In this document: piece by piece, positions 36,344-45,490 of the stretch
How positions within the stretch are numbered: position 1 is the first letter of the stretch
Layout: every line of letters begins with the position of its first letter
Origin: Pseudomonas syringae
GTDB lineage: Bacteria > Pseudomonadota > Gammaproteobacteria > Pseudomonadales > Pseudomonadaceae
NCBI RefSeq assembly: GCF_023278085.1
Contig: NZ_CP066265.1
Location: 1,332,501 to 1,396,500 of the forward strand
DNA: 64,000 nucleotides
Direction of reading: 5' to 3'
Made by a program: the position numbers and the translations under genes
Notes under the pieces: generated by a model
What the model was told of the DNA's origin: nothing
Seen by the model: only the letters and a program-made list of their open reading frames with translations
Database searches by the model: none

Positions 36344-37897
36344 ATGCCTTCGCTCAATCAGATTTTCTTCGGTCCGCCCGGTACGGGGAAAATCTACGCC
36401 ACAGTCGAAGCGACGTTGCAGGTCCTTGATCAGTCTTTTCTCGCTAAAAACGCTGGTAACCGATCAGCGTTAAAAGCTCGTTTCGATGAACTGCTCGCCG
36501 CAGGCGATGTGCGCTTTGTGACCTTTCACCAAAGCTTCAGCTATGAAGACTTTGTCGAAGGGCTTCGTGCTACAACCGATGAGCAGGGCCAGATCCGTTA
36601 TGAAGTGGTTTCTGGCGTTTTCAAAAGCCTCTGTGAGTCGGTCGTAAGTGAACTGAGCGGAAAGTATCGTGCATTCAAAGTGGGTGATCGCTATGGCACA
36701 GGCTACAAAGTGACCCGTGCTACACCTGACGTGGTTGAAATAGAGAAACCCCAAGGTAAACACCTTCCAATCGGCATGAGCCTGCTGAACACGCTGGCAG
36801 CCTATGTCGACGCCGGCACCTTCACAATTGAAGAATTGGGCAATGGCCGCTGGGACAAGAAAGTACCGGGTTCTATCCTCGATCCCTTCTTGGTGAACGG
36901 CTACAAGAACTTCCTGCCGTCGATGGTTGAACACATGCTGGGTAAGAACGAGGAGGGCTTATTTGAGCCTGCCCCCTTTCAGCACAGCGATGCCAAAGTG
37001 CTTATCATTGATGAGATCAACCGAGGCAACGTCTCGCGCATCTTTGGTGAACTCATCACCCTCATCGAACCCTCCAAGCGAGCGGGCGCCGACGAGGCTC
37101 TGGAAGTCACGCTGCCTTACTCGAAAGAGCGTTTCAGCATTCCCGGCAACATCCATCTGATCGGCACCATGAACACCGCTGACCGATCATTGGCCGCGTT
37201 GGACATTGCCCTGCGTCGTCGCTTCACCTTCATTGAGGTCCCGCCCAATCCAGAGCTGCTTGACGAAATAGAAGTTGATGGCGTCGCTATCGACGAATTG
37301 CTCAGCGTTATGAACCAGCGCATAGCGGTCCTGCTTGATCGAGAGCATTGCCTGGGTCACGCGTATTTCATGCCGCTCAAAGCCGAGCCTACGTTGGAAC
37401 GGTTGGAAGGTATCTTTCGCCAGCAAATCCTGCCGCTGCTTCAAGAGTATTTCTTTGAAGATTGGCAGCGTATTCAGTGGGTTCTCAACGACCAACGTAA
37501 AGCTCCGGAAAACAGTTTTCTGATCCAGCCGAGTCAAGACCTCAGTGCGTTGTTTGGGGATGCTGTCACTGTGGGCCAAAACAATGAGCGGTGGGAGCTA
37601 AATCCGGCTGCGTTCAAGAATATCGAATCTTATCTGGAGGTGATTGATCACAACCTTACGGTCGGTGCTCCGCTAGAAGCAAAGACCGTCAGAACGGATG
37701 GCGTAGACATACGGCAAGCCACCGATGGCCGTATTGAGGTCTATCGCGGAGGTCAGCAGGTAAAGCCTGCAAAGCCGCATTTACGAGAGATAGCCAGCAA
37801 ACATGGCCTGTCTATTACCTCAGCGTCGGGCGTCAAACTGAACACACGAAGCCTCGGACGTAAAATCGTTAAATTCCTCAGCGAGCAGCAGGGGTGA
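36344..37897 (+). CDS. mcrB: McrB-like AAA+ NTPase of a type IV restriction system, atypical Walker A
   Basis: The 517-aa McrB-type AAA+ protein starts directly with the P-loop (FFGPPGTGKIYAT, Lys16) and lacks an N-terminal DNA-recognition domain. Walker B is LIIDEINRGNVSRIFGEL, and GTMNTADRSL with DIALRRRFTF gives sensor 1 and the arginine finger. About 150 residues are inserted between Walker A and B. The residue after the P-loop Lys is Ile (ATC) instead of Thr/Ser, which normally binds Mg2+. A helical C-terminal extension (about 480-517) is present. The stop overlaps mcrC (GTGA). Confidence 0.87.
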   Translation: MPSLNQIFFGPPGTGKIYATVEATLQVLDQSFLAKNAGNRSALKARFDELLAAGDVRFVTFHQSFSYEDFVEGLRATTDEQGQIRYEVVSGVFKSLCESVVSELSGKYRAFKVGDRYGTGYKVTRATPDVVEIEKPQGKHLPIGMSLLNTLAAYVDAGTFTIEELGNGRWDKKVPGSILDPFLVNGYKNFLPSMVEHMLGKNEEGLFEPAPFQHSDAKVLIIDEINRGNVSRIFGELITLIEPSKRAGADEALEVTLPYSKERFSIPGNIHLIGTMNTADRSLAALDIALRRRFTFIEVPPNPELLDEIEVDGVAIDELLSVMNQRIAVLLDREHCLGHAYFMPLKAEPTLERLEGIFRQQILPLLQEYFFEDWQRIQWVLNDQRKAPENSFLIQPSQDLSALFGDAVTVGQNNERWELNPAAFKNIESYLEVIDHNLTVGAPLEAKTVRTDGVDIRQATDGRIEVYRGGQQVKPAKPHLREIASKHGLSITSASGVKLNTRSLGRKIVKFLSEQQG

Positions 37898-39159
37898 AAA
37901 CCACTGTAACGGTCCGAGAATACGCTCGACTGACAACCGGGAACGTTGCTAACCCGACGCTCGACGTCGCCCAGGTGTCGCCCTCGGCTTTCGACTGGCT
38001 TTGTGAGCTCAGCTCTCGCTTTAGCAAAGCTGGCGCGGCATTGGTCCAAGTTGAAGGCCGCCGTTGGCTTAAACTCGATAACTACGTTGGCGCGCTGGAA
38101 ACACCCTGCGGCACGCGTATCGAAATCCTGCCCAAGCATTTCGAACAAGGTGACTGCATCCAGCAAAGCCGCGCCTTGCTAAAGCGAATGATTCAGAAGT
38201 CACTAGACCTGCCAACCCGTAAGGTAGGCACAACCGCATTACAGCGCTTCGATGTGCCGTTAACCGAATGGGTGATGAGCAGCTTTCTGGAAGCGCTCGA
38301 CCACCTCATCAAACGCGGCCTTCGCTTCGACTACCAACGAGTCGAAGAGGAACAGCGGTATCTGCGCGGTCAACTCAACACCGCCCGCCAAATGCGCCAA
38401 CCGCCTGGCCGACAACACCACTTCCAAATCCGCCACGACATATTCCTCCCCGACCGCCCCGAGAACCGCCTACTCAAAACAGCGCTAGATATCGTCTGCA
38501 AAACCACCGAAGACCCCAGCAACTGGCGCCTATCCCACGAACTGCGCTCGTTGCTACTAGAAATCCCAAGCAGCCGAGACGCCACTCAAGATTTTAAACA
38601 GTGGCGTCACGACCGTCTCATGGCTCACTACCAGCCCGTAAAGCCGTGGTGCGAACTCATCATCCAACAGCAAACGCCACTGGCGATTGCAGGCGAATGG
38701 CAGGGCATGAGCCTGCTGTTTCCGATGGAGAAACTGTTTGAACGCTACGTGGCTGCGTGCCTGAAAGACTCACTGCCGTCAGATGCGACGCTGCATACCC
38801 AGCGCAGCAGTGAGTATCTGTGTACTCATCATGGCAAAAAGGTCTTTCAGCTGCGGCCTGATCTGATGATTACGCAGGGAGAGAAAAGCTGGGTTCTGGA
38901 CACCAAGTGGAAGCGTCTGGATAGCGGGCTTGGCAGCAAAAATTATGGTTTGAGTCAGGCTGATTTTTATCAGCTGTTTGCGTATGGGCAGAAGTATTTG
39001 GGCGGGGAGGGGGATTTGGTGCTGATTTATCCGAAGCGAGCTTCGTTTCAGGAAGCGTTGCCGGTTTTTGAGTTTTCGGAGGGGTTGAGGTTGTGGGTGG
39101 TGCCGTTTGATTTGCAAGTGGGTAGATTACAGGCTTTAAATTTTAAAATACGTCTGTAG
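37894..39159 (+). CDS. mcrC: McrC-like endonuclease subunit
   Basis: The 421-aa McrC has an N-terminal beta domain (VREYARL, LKLDNYVGALETPCGTRIEILPK) and a C-terminal PD-(D/E)xK nuclease with LRPDLMI and SWVLDTKWK (Asp about 325, Asp-x-Lys about 338-340). It starts at GTG 37894 within the mcrB stop, so subunits are co-translated. With McrB it would cut DNA carrying modified bases, as a defence against phage. The nuclease residues are intact. Confidence 0.9.
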   Translation: MKTTVTVREYARLTTGNVANPTLDVAQVSPSAFDWLCELSSRFSKAGAALVQVEGRRWLKLDNYVGALETPCGTRIEILPKHFEQGDCIQQSRALLKRMIQKSLDLPTRKVGTTALQRFDVPLTEWVMSSFLEALDHLIKRGLRFDYQRVEEEQRYLRGQLNTARQMRQPPGRQHHFQIRHDIFLPDRPENRLLKTALDIVCKTTEDPSNWRLSHELRSLLLEIPSSRDATQDFKQWRHDRLMAHYQPVKPWCELIIQQQTPLAIAGEWQGMSLLFPMEKLFERYVAACLKDSLPSDATLHTQRSSEYLCTHHGKKVFQLRPDLMITQGEKSWVLDTKWKRLDSGLGSKNYGLSQADFYQLFAYGQKYLGGEGDLVLIYPKRASFQEALPVFEFSEGLRLWVVPFDLQVGRLQALNFKIRL

Positions 39160-39818
39160 AAGACGTTTAAAGATTTTGTTCATACAAAGCTGAGATCAAT
39201 GAATGCAAGGACTCTAATCCGGTGCTTTTTCAAAGTGATGATTTTCAGATAATATTTATCAGACTGCTAGACAGAGGTAGTGTCGCGTTCCATGTGTGGT
39301 CACTGCTGCACGATAGACAATCAATCGGAATGGCGAATTTGTCATCTATTCCGATATCACTTCGGACGTTGAGCGCATATTTGATTGATTGTCGGGCTTG
39401 TACGATTAGGTAGCCTGACCTGTGATTATTACCCTCTCTCCATCTCCTCAGCTTTCCTTGATCCTTCTCAGCTAGCGCCTCCGTTGGGCTTGAAAGGTGG
39501 CGTCTGCTTTCCAGCGTCTGAGGAAGATAAGCAATAGCTTGCAACTCCGTGTGGAAGGGTAGCAATGTGTAAAAATGCACGTTGCTATCAGGACAGCAAT
39601 GCCGGTGGAGCAGACCTTTCTAGACCTAAGTCGACTAAGGATAGTTTCTCGCCATACGTTCTTATTCCGCTGGATTTAACGACTAGTAGCGTGCTAGCAG
39701 GCACTCACTAATCCCAGTAGATTTCGTTGGTAATGCAGCAGTTACCAATTAAGCTTTTTAGTGGTGGCGTTTTGATGTACGATCATGGCGAATGGGATGT
39801 CTCGCTTAAGGAATAATT
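39160..39818. other. Intergenic region of the defence island, no convincing gene
   Basis: This 659-base A+T-rich stretch has stops in all frames. The longest frame is a 111-codon minus-strand one (39245-39580) with a GTG start and no ribosome binding site. It may be decayed sequence between mcrC and the SIR2-like gene. Confidence 0.5.
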
Positions 39819-40790
39819 ATGGCAAGGAAGACGCTAGTGTTTGGCAACGGTCTTGGAATGGCCCTGGACCAACAGCACTTCTCTTTGGAACGTGCGCTGG
39901 AAGACGTATGGAATCATCCGCGCCATATACTTGACGATCAAAAAACGTTGGTCGGTCGCTGTGTCGATAACAGCGGCGAGGCGCCACAGGGCGAAGCTCA
40001 GCTCGACACGCTCCACGTCGTCGTCGCGGCGTGCAACATGCTCAATAAAATTGGCGACGAAGACGTTCATTGGTTGTCCGCCGAAGGTCAGGAATTTCCT
40101 ACAGCTGTCGCGAAGTACATACATCGCGTCGCATCCAATCTGCATTTGTACGACGGAGCACTACCCAATACTTTTCTTGATCCGCTTTTCGATTTCATTC
40201 GCGAAACTAAATCGAATATCGCGACTTTGAATTACGACCGGCTGCTGTATGGAGCCCTTATCGATGCCGGTTTCATGAACGGCGGCTACAGGGGCTATCT
40301 GGTCGATGGCATGATCGACGGGGGATTCGGGGCGGAGACGCTTGAGCGTCGATATGGAAACAACTTCGGCTATTATCTGCATCTGCATGGGTCTCCTCTC
40401 TTTTATGACGACAGACGCGGCGCTGCTCGGAAGATGACGCGGGACATGTTAACCATGAATTCTGCGGAGATCTCAAACCATATCGTCTTGACGCACGTCA
40501 TCCATAAACGTTCGGTTATTGGCGCCTCCGAAGTCCTTTCAACCTACTGGGATTACCTCCACGATTGCTGCCATGAGGCAGAGGAAATAATTGTATTCGG
40601 ATATTCAGGTGGCGATGTTCACCTCAACGATGTGCTCGCTGCTTATGCCCGAACGGCAGCAATTCGGGTAGTCGAATGGAGTGGAGCTGGTACTAGATTG
40701 CAGCGTGAGACGTTTTGGGAGCAAATCCTGCGGACTGAACATTTCGATTTGGTGCGGGAAGCTAACGTCCTCGACTTCACTGACTGGTGA
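39819..40790 (+). CDS. SIR2-like domain protein (probable defence NADase)
   Basis: The 323-aa protein is a standalone SIR2-like domain: FGNGLGMALD at the start (nucleotide-binding GNG), TLNYDRLLYGAL near 145 (the NYD motif), YLHLHGSPLF near 190 (candidate catalytic His) and IVFGYSGGDVHLND near 265. This set fits SIR2/DUF4917-type proteins, several of which deplete NAD+ during phage infection. AAGGAATAATT precedes the ATG. The neighbours mcrBC and the unknown gene downstream support a defence role by context. Confidence 0.72.
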   Translation: MARKTLVFGNGLGMALDQQHFSLERALEDVWNHPRHILDDQKTLVGRCVDNSGEAPQGEAQLDTLHVVVAACNMLNKIGDEDVHWLSAEGQEFPTAVAKYIHRVASNLHLYDGALPNTFLDPLFDFIRETKSNIATLNYDRLLYGALIDAGFMNGGYRGYLVDGMIDGGFGAETLERRYGNNFGYYLHLHGSPLFYDDRRGAARKMTRDMLTMNSAEISNHIVLTHVIHKRSVIGASEVLSTYWDYLHDCCHEAEEIIVFGYSGGDVHLNDVLAAYARTAAIRVVEWSGAGTRLQRETFWEQILRTEHFDLVREANVLDFTDW

Positions 40791-41063
40791 CAGCCCGCGC
40801 CAAGCTCTCGGGCCGCGCCTTTTGCTCAATAATTTGCAGCTCTATTAAAAGGTGATTCGCCTGAAATTTGAGACGAAATTAGCTGAGATGCTTAAGCAAA
40901 CGGTAATAGCGTCTTTTTAAAGGGCTTGCATCAGAAGGTTCCAATGCAAGGTGATGAAAAGCTGAGTTCACCCAGAAGAAACTCCTACGCCTTCTCTCGT
41001 TTCTGTGAGGATGTCACAATGATATCCGCAAGTCTGATTTGAACTCAATTAAAGGACGATCGA

Positions 41064-41993
41064 ATGTCAGGATACGGGATCAATAATTTATTAGTGGAGT
41101 ACTTTCGCCACGTCGCCCTAACGGAACATGGTGCCGTATGGACCCACCACACGACCGCTATTATCAGTTATAGAACTTGGCTCTCCAGCATCTGGGAGGG
41201 TATTGGAAATGGTCGAGGCCAACCAATGCCAGTAATGTTCGAAACGCGCTCCAATCTGGAAAAATGGGCGTGTCAGAATAATCACAGCCTAACCCCCATC
41301 TGCTTTACAAATAAAAAGAAGCCAAATGCTTATATATTATTAGGCGATGACGACGCCATTAACTGGTATAGAGGAACTTTCTTTCTCTGGGTTAAAGCCA
41401 ATTGGAAGGGCTACCGAAAAGCCTTTGAGATTTGGCTCGATCAAAATCGTTCAGGAGATTCACTAGAGTACCTGCACGACTGCGCAATAGAAACCTATAA
41501 ATCGGCCATTAACCTAATCAAGGCAGGCGTCATCTTCAAAAAACGTACACCTCAAGAGGTTAAAAAAATAATAAATCTTATTGCGGCGCAAATTCTTCTT
41601 CATGAAAAAAATCTCAATTTCGACGCAAGTAATATATCTGGTGAAGAACTTTTTGCACCATTCGACTATACTCTGGATGGTGATCATGTCGTAAATAAGT
41701 CTTCGCTTAAAGACCTTTCTGATGCTTGGGTATTAATGGCGCCAGTCCATGCAGATGCGAATCGTGGTTTTGGCTGTCGCGTTGAGCGCAACTACCCGAG
41801 ATATAAGCAAGGCACAGGTGTACTTGAATTGGACCCTAGTATGGCGTTCAAACTATTTGCCTCATTCATGCCTACCAACCCAAAAGAGCTTGAGGAAGCG
41901 ATGGGCTTTGTTGGAAGGCAAATGGGACCTCTCGGTGAGCTAGATGATGTAATCGAGGAAATGTATATTCAGATGAAGAGCCATTTAGCCTAG
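41064..41993 (+). CDS. Uncharacterised 309-aa protein of the defence island
   Basis: I do not recognise the family. The soluble protein has an aromatic-rich middle (WYRGTFFLWVKANWKGYRKA near residue 95), a charged helical region (about 130-190) and a C-terminal acidic helix (LDDVIEEMYIQMKSHL). No transmembrane span, zinc motif or P-loop is visible. AAAGGACGATCG precedes the ATG. It is lower in G+C than the SIR2-like gene 273 bases upstream and is on the same strand, so it may be a separate defence gene or a partner of it. Confidence 0.75.
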   Translation: MSGYGINNLLVEYFRHVALTEHGAVWTHHTTAIISYRTWLSSIWEGIGNGRGQPMPVMFETRSNLEKWACQNNHSLTPICFTNKKKPNAYILLGDDDAINWYRGTFFLWVKANWKGYRKAFEIWLDQNRSGDSLEYLHDCAIETYKSAINLIKAGVIFKKRTPQEVKKIINLIAAQILLHEKNLNFDASNISGEELFAPFDYTLDGDHVVNKSSLKDLSDAWVLMAPVHADANRGFGCRVERNYPRYKQGTGVLELDPSMAFKLFASFMPTNPKELEEAMGFVGRQMGPLGELDDVIEEMYIQMKSHLA

Positions 41994-42385
41994 CCTAAAT
42001 CAGCATGGCTCGTTTGTGCTCGCATCTCGCTTTCATTTCAGGGCCCACTTCCCTAAAGAATAACTCCCGGCCGGTTCCGAGAGTTTATTCTTTAAAAGGC
42101 GACAATAACACGTCCACTTACGACACTTAATATGCCCATCGACACCGCCGGCAGATTCCTAAATTGCTATTGGGGCTGCATTCTGCTCGATAAACTCACC
42201 GGAAGGCACCACTGACCTACAAATCAGGTAAGGTCAGACACTAGATGCCTCCGGAATCAAGCAAGTGAAGTCTCATGTTTCCGCAGAAACAAAAAAAGAG
42301 CTGCCAGTTGGCAGCCCTTTTCGTAGAAGTGGTTTCATTTTGATAAGATGTATTAAGCTTTTATTGCGACTCCACTATTTTAATT
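41994..42385. other. Intergenic region between the island and nrdB
   Basis: No gene seen. It contains a hairpin GCTGCC/GGCAGC (42300-42315) flanked by A-run and T-run, able to terminate in either direction, 70 bases beyond the nrdB stop and 300 beyond the unknown gene. Confidence 0.55.
42291..42320. terminator. Bidirectional terminator between the island and nrdB
   Basis: Stem GCTGCC (42300-42305) / GGCAGC (42310-42315) with an AGTT loop, preceded by seven A and followed by CCTTTTC. It serves nrdB on the minus strand and possibly the plus-strand island. Confidence 0.75.
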
Positions 42386-43633
42386 TCAATCCCAGCTCAA
42401 CGCCCCCCCCGTCTGATACTCAATAACCCGCGTCTCAAAGAAATTCTTCTCTTTCTTCAAGTCCATGATCTCGCTCATCCAAGGAAACGGATTGGTCGTC
42501 CCTGGATACTCTTCCTTCAACCCAATCTGGCTCAGACGACGGTTAGCGATGAATTTCAGGTAGTCCTCCATCATCGCAGCGTTCATGCCGAGTACGCCGC
42601 GGGGCATGGTGTCGCGGGCGTATTCGATTTCCAGCTGGGTGCCTTGCAGGATCATCTGCGTGGCTTCTTCTTTCATCTCGGCATCCCACAGGTGCGGGTT
42701 TTCGATTTTGATCTGGTTGATCACATCGATGCCGAAGTTCAGGTGCATGGACTCGTCGCGCAGGATGTACTGGAACTGCTCTGCGACGCCGGTCATTTTG
42801 TTGCGGCGGCCCATGGAGAGGATCTGGGTGAAGCCGCAGTAGAAGAAGATGCCTTCCAGTACGCAGTAGTAGGCGATCAGGTTGCGCAGCAACTCTTTGT
42901 CGGTGTCGACGGTGCCGGTTTCGAACTTCGGATCGGAGATCGAGCGGGTGTATTTCAGGCCCCAGGCTGCCTTTTTGGCGACCGACGGGATCTCGTGGTA
43001 CATGTTGAAGATCTCGCCTTCATCCATGGCCAGCGATTCGATGCAGTACTGATAGGCGTGGGTGTGGATCGCTTCTTCGAAGGCCTGGCGCAGGATGTAC
43101 TGGCGGCACTCCGGGTTGGTGATCAGGCGGTACACGGCCAGTACCAGGTTGTTGGCAACCAGTGAGTCGGCAGTGGAGAAGAAGCCGAGGTTGCGCATGA
43201 CGATGCGGCGCTCGTCGTCGGTCAGGCCTTCCGGGTCTTTCCAGAGGGCGATGTCGGCGGTCATGTTGACTTCTTGCGGCATCCAGTGGTTTGCGCAACC
43301 GTCCAGGTATTTCTGCCAGGCCCAGTCGTACTTGAAAGGCACGAGCTGGTTGAGGTCGGCGCGGCAGTTGATCATCATTTTTTCATCAACGGCAACGCGG
43401 GCGGCGGCGCCTTCGAGTTCGGCCAGGCCTTCGGCGACGTCCAGTGCGTCCAGCGCTTTCTTGGCGCGGATCAGGGCAGCGGAGTCGTTGGCGGTAACGG
43501 CGCGGGCTTCCTGCGCAGCCAGGCCACCGGCGCTGTCGAGGCGGTCCATGTTGGCTTCGTTGGCATGACCGGCGTTGGTCGCTTTGGCGACTACTTCGCC
43601 GTCTTCCTTATCGAATTCGTCCCAGCTCAGCAT
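42386..43633 (-). CDS. nrdB: Class Ia ribonucleotide reductase beta subunit NrdB
   Basis: The 415-aa diiron-tyrosyl subunit has iron ligands in DSLVANN (vicinity), [14 protein letters not shown] and DESMHLNFG, then the C-terminal tail that docks to NrdA. An N-terminal extension of some 60-70 residues rich in Ala, Asn and Asp precedes the core, as in other Pseudomonas NrdB. It makes the radical for deoxyribonucleotide synthesis. It is separated from nrdA by about 2.5 kb of small genes, so it probably has its own promoter. Confidence 0.95.
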   Translation of the reverse strand: MLSWDEFDKEDGEVVAKATNAGHANEANMDRLDSAGGLAAQEARAVTANDSAALIRAKKALDALDVAEGLAELEGAAARVAVDEKMMINCRADLNQLVPFKYDWAWQKYLDGCANHWMPQEVNMTADIALWKDPEGLTDDERRIVMRNLGFFSTADSLVANNLVLAVYRLITNPECRQYILRQAFEEAIHTHAYQYCIESLAMDEGEIFNMYHEIPSVAKKAAWGLKYTRSISDPKFETGTVDTDKELLRNLIAYYCVLEGIFFYCGFTQILSMGRRNKMTGVAEQFQYILRDESMHLNFGIDVINQIKIENPHLWDAEMKEEATQMILQGTQLEIEYARDTMPRGVLGMNAAMMEDYLKFIANRRLSQIGLKEEYPGTTNPFPWMSEIMDLKKEKNFFETRVIEYQTGGALSWD

Positions 43634-44269
43634 GGTGATGAGGCTCCTGCTTAGGGGTCGCCTTGGCGCCCGTGATTAGATTTCAAGATGTGGTGTGTCG
43701 ACGTCACTGGAGGACGAAGGTACGGGAATTTGGGAATTGCGTGATTACTTATGCTGCGATTGACCGACTATAGGGTTGTCGGTCGTTCGCTCGGTTTGCT
43801 GCCGTGGCAACGCCCGACAGGCGAGCAAAGCGAATAATCTGAATTGCTTTTAGGAGAGCCAGGTTTGCATATGCAAATGGTCATTTGAGTACCCTGAAGC
43901 GAGCGCGGAATTATACAGATTTTGTCCGGCGCGGGGTTATCCATAAGTAATTTTTGGCGAGAGATTCACGCTTTTTCTTGCCCGTTTCAGCATCGGATTG
44001 GAACGGGCCAAAACACCACAGAAATTCAGTTGAATCCCTTATCTAGTGTTTTTTACATTTAGAAACGCAGGATATAGTGCCTGCTGGTTTTGGGCAACAG
44101 GGTACTTTGTCGCACGGAGGCTGCGTTTTCACCGACTCGTAATCGGTAGGATTTTTGAGCGCCAAGGCCGCCGGGCTTCTCGGCGTGATCAGGCCATGGG
44201 AGAGAGGATTGACGGTCGGCTTCAACGCTGAGTTTGGCTGCGGATTTAACGCATAAATCGATGAACGGT
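43634..44269. other. nrdB upstream region; non-coding relic sequence
   Basis: 636 bases without a convincing gene. It holds a perfect palindrome TTTGCATATGCAAA (43864-43877), a near-consensus DnaA-type 9-mer TTATCCATA (43937-43945, one mismatch) and a tRNA anticodon-arm-like stretch (44131-44147). The nrdB promoter must lie here on the minus strand. Confidence 0.55.
43864..43877. promoter_or_regulatory. Palindrome upstream of nrdB
   Basis: Perfect 14-base palindrome TTTGCATATGCAAA about 230 bases before the nrdB start. A regulator site is possible; its protein is not recognisable. Confidence 0.35.
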
Positions 44270-44875
44270 TCAGATTTCTGACAAGATAAGTTTTCCGATA
44301 CAGCGCTCAAAAACGTTTATAAGCGGTCCATATTCGCAATCCACTGCATGGATATTCGCTTGCGTCCATTCCTCGGCTCCTACTGCCCACCAGCTTATTT
44401 CGTATCCGGCGTTCGTGATGAGATGTTCGAACAAGACTCGCTGGGCTCTGCCATTGCCCTCTCTGAAAGGATGAATGACATTCAGGTCACCGAAAGCTAC
44501 GGCGCTGGCGTTTACAAGCTGTTCTCGTTCCAGGTCTTGAAGCCAGTTTGCATCAGCGAGAGGCGCAAATATCTTTTTCGCTTCAGGCTCGATGCGGGTT
44601 GTGGTGCAGAAACGGGTGTTCCCTTTGGATATGTCTACAGTGCGTAGCTCTCCCGCCCAGTCATAAAGGTCGGCGAACAGTAGGCGATGGAGATATTTTA
44701 GGTAGGGGAGATCGTATGGGGGTGGTGCAAACTCGATCAGACTCAAAGCGACCTCAGACAGTGCGCGCTCCGCCTCTGCCAGTAGGCCATCACTTATCAA
44801 GTTCAAGCGATTTTTCAAAATCGATGTGCCGGGATAGCAGTATGGGTCTTGGTCAGAACCGTATTTATCGAGCAT
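44270..44875 (-). CDS. Fic-domain AMPylase toxin
   Basis: The 201-aa Fic protein has the complete active site HPFREGNGRAQR (HxFxxGNGRxxR, about residues 135-146) and the beta-hairpin flap near DISKGNTRFC. It lacks an N-terminal or C-terminal inhibitory (S/T)xxxE(G/N) helix, so inhibition must come from another protein, the small gene upstream. The ATG overlaps that gene's stop (TGATG). It probably adenylylates a host target such as a topoisomerase; the target is inferred from other FicT toxins. Confidence 0.9.
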   Translation of the reverse strand: MLDKYGSDQDPYCYPGTSILKNRLNLISDGLLAEAERALSEVALSLIEFAPPPYDLPYLKYLHRLLFADLYDWAGELRTVDISKGNTRFCTTTRIEPEAKKIFAPLADANWLQDLEREQLVNASAVAFGDLNVIHPFREGNGRAQRVLFEHLITNAGYEISWWAVGAEEWTQANIHAVDCEYGPLINVFERCIGKLILSEI

Positions 44876-45045
44876 CAGGCCTGTTTGTTACGGTAGATTT
44901 TCAACAGCTCTTCGCGAGTCGGAAGAGGGCGCTCGGCATCAAGCGGCGTGCAGTCATAACCTTCCAGGCGCAGGCTGGCTGCGTAATTGGATCGCCGTAC
45001 TTTGGCAAAATGAGCTTTTTTGGCTTGAATTGAGAGCGTCGGCAT
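44875..45045 (-). CDS. YhfG-family small antitoxin of the Fic protein
   Basis: 56 aa from ATG 45045. The central SNYAASLRLEGYD resembles the YhfG/VbhA-type antitoxins paired with Fic, which place a Glu near the Fic active site. It is directly upstream, with stop and next start sharing one base. The C-terminal half is helical (TREELLKIYRNKQ). It is too short for ordinary gene callers. Confidence 0.78.
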   Translation of the reverse strand: MPTLSIQAKKAHFAKVRRSNYAASLRLEGYDCTPLDAERPLPTREELLKIYRNKQA

Positions 45046-45210
45046 GATTGAGACTCTGATTTCGTGAAGGCGTCAGTGTAGCTAAAAAATGAAGACTGTT
45101 GGAGAGGGGGACTGATTGTTGATGTCGCAAGATGAGTCAGAACGCTATCAGCTCTTGCCTTCAACTTGACGGAAAATCCTCCTCGGCGATGTGCGCCGAG
45201 GAGAATCAAT

Positions 45211-45483
45211 TTAAGCGTCGAGCTTGTGTGTCCAGCGGGGAAGCCCAGCTGCGGATAGATAGTTCACGAGGTGGGGAGATCCAAAAAATCGGATACCAGC
45301 ACCTACCTTGTACGCAAGGGCGGACTGATCAACACGTAGTCCAGCGTGGCGAGCGGCGGCTGTCAACTGTGCCAGCAGGCTATCGTTGTCCCCGTTGGTA
45401 GCTTTCGCGTCGAACACCGCAAAATTAATCCATGTACCAGTGGTAGAGCGCTCTTTGACGTGTGCCATGTTGATTTTCATCAT
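45211..45483 (-). CDS. Unknown 90-aa protein of the nrdA-nrdB insert
   Basis: Not recognised as a named family. It begins MMKINMAHVKERSTTGTWIN and continues FAVFDAKATNGDNDSLL, with a beta-strand-rich start and a helical middle. GAGGACACC is positioned for the first ATG at 45483. It follows the Ala/Ser-rich gene by 7 bases, so they form one operon. I recall similar pairs in scattered proteobacterial accessory regions but cannot name a function. Confidence 0.65.
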   Translation of the reverse strand: MMKINMAHVKERSTTGTWINFAVFDAKATNGDNDSLLAQLTAAARHAGLRVDQSALAYKVGAGIRFFGSPHLVNYLSAAGLPRWTHKLDA

Positions 45484-45490
45484 GGTGTCC

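Noticed and set aside
39245..39580. 111-codon minus-strand frame between mcrC and the SIR2-like gene
   Set aside because: GTG start without ribosome binding site and no recognisable domain; may be decayed coding sequence but not supportable as a gene.
44131..44206. Complete tRNA gene at the anticodon-like arm
   Set aside because: No D-arm, T-loop GTTCGA or acceptor stem around the anticodon-like hairpin.
44043..44310. Two overlapping minus-strand frames of 60 and 83 codons upstream of nrdB
   Set aside because: They lie over the relic sequence, lack ribosome binding sites and have no family features.
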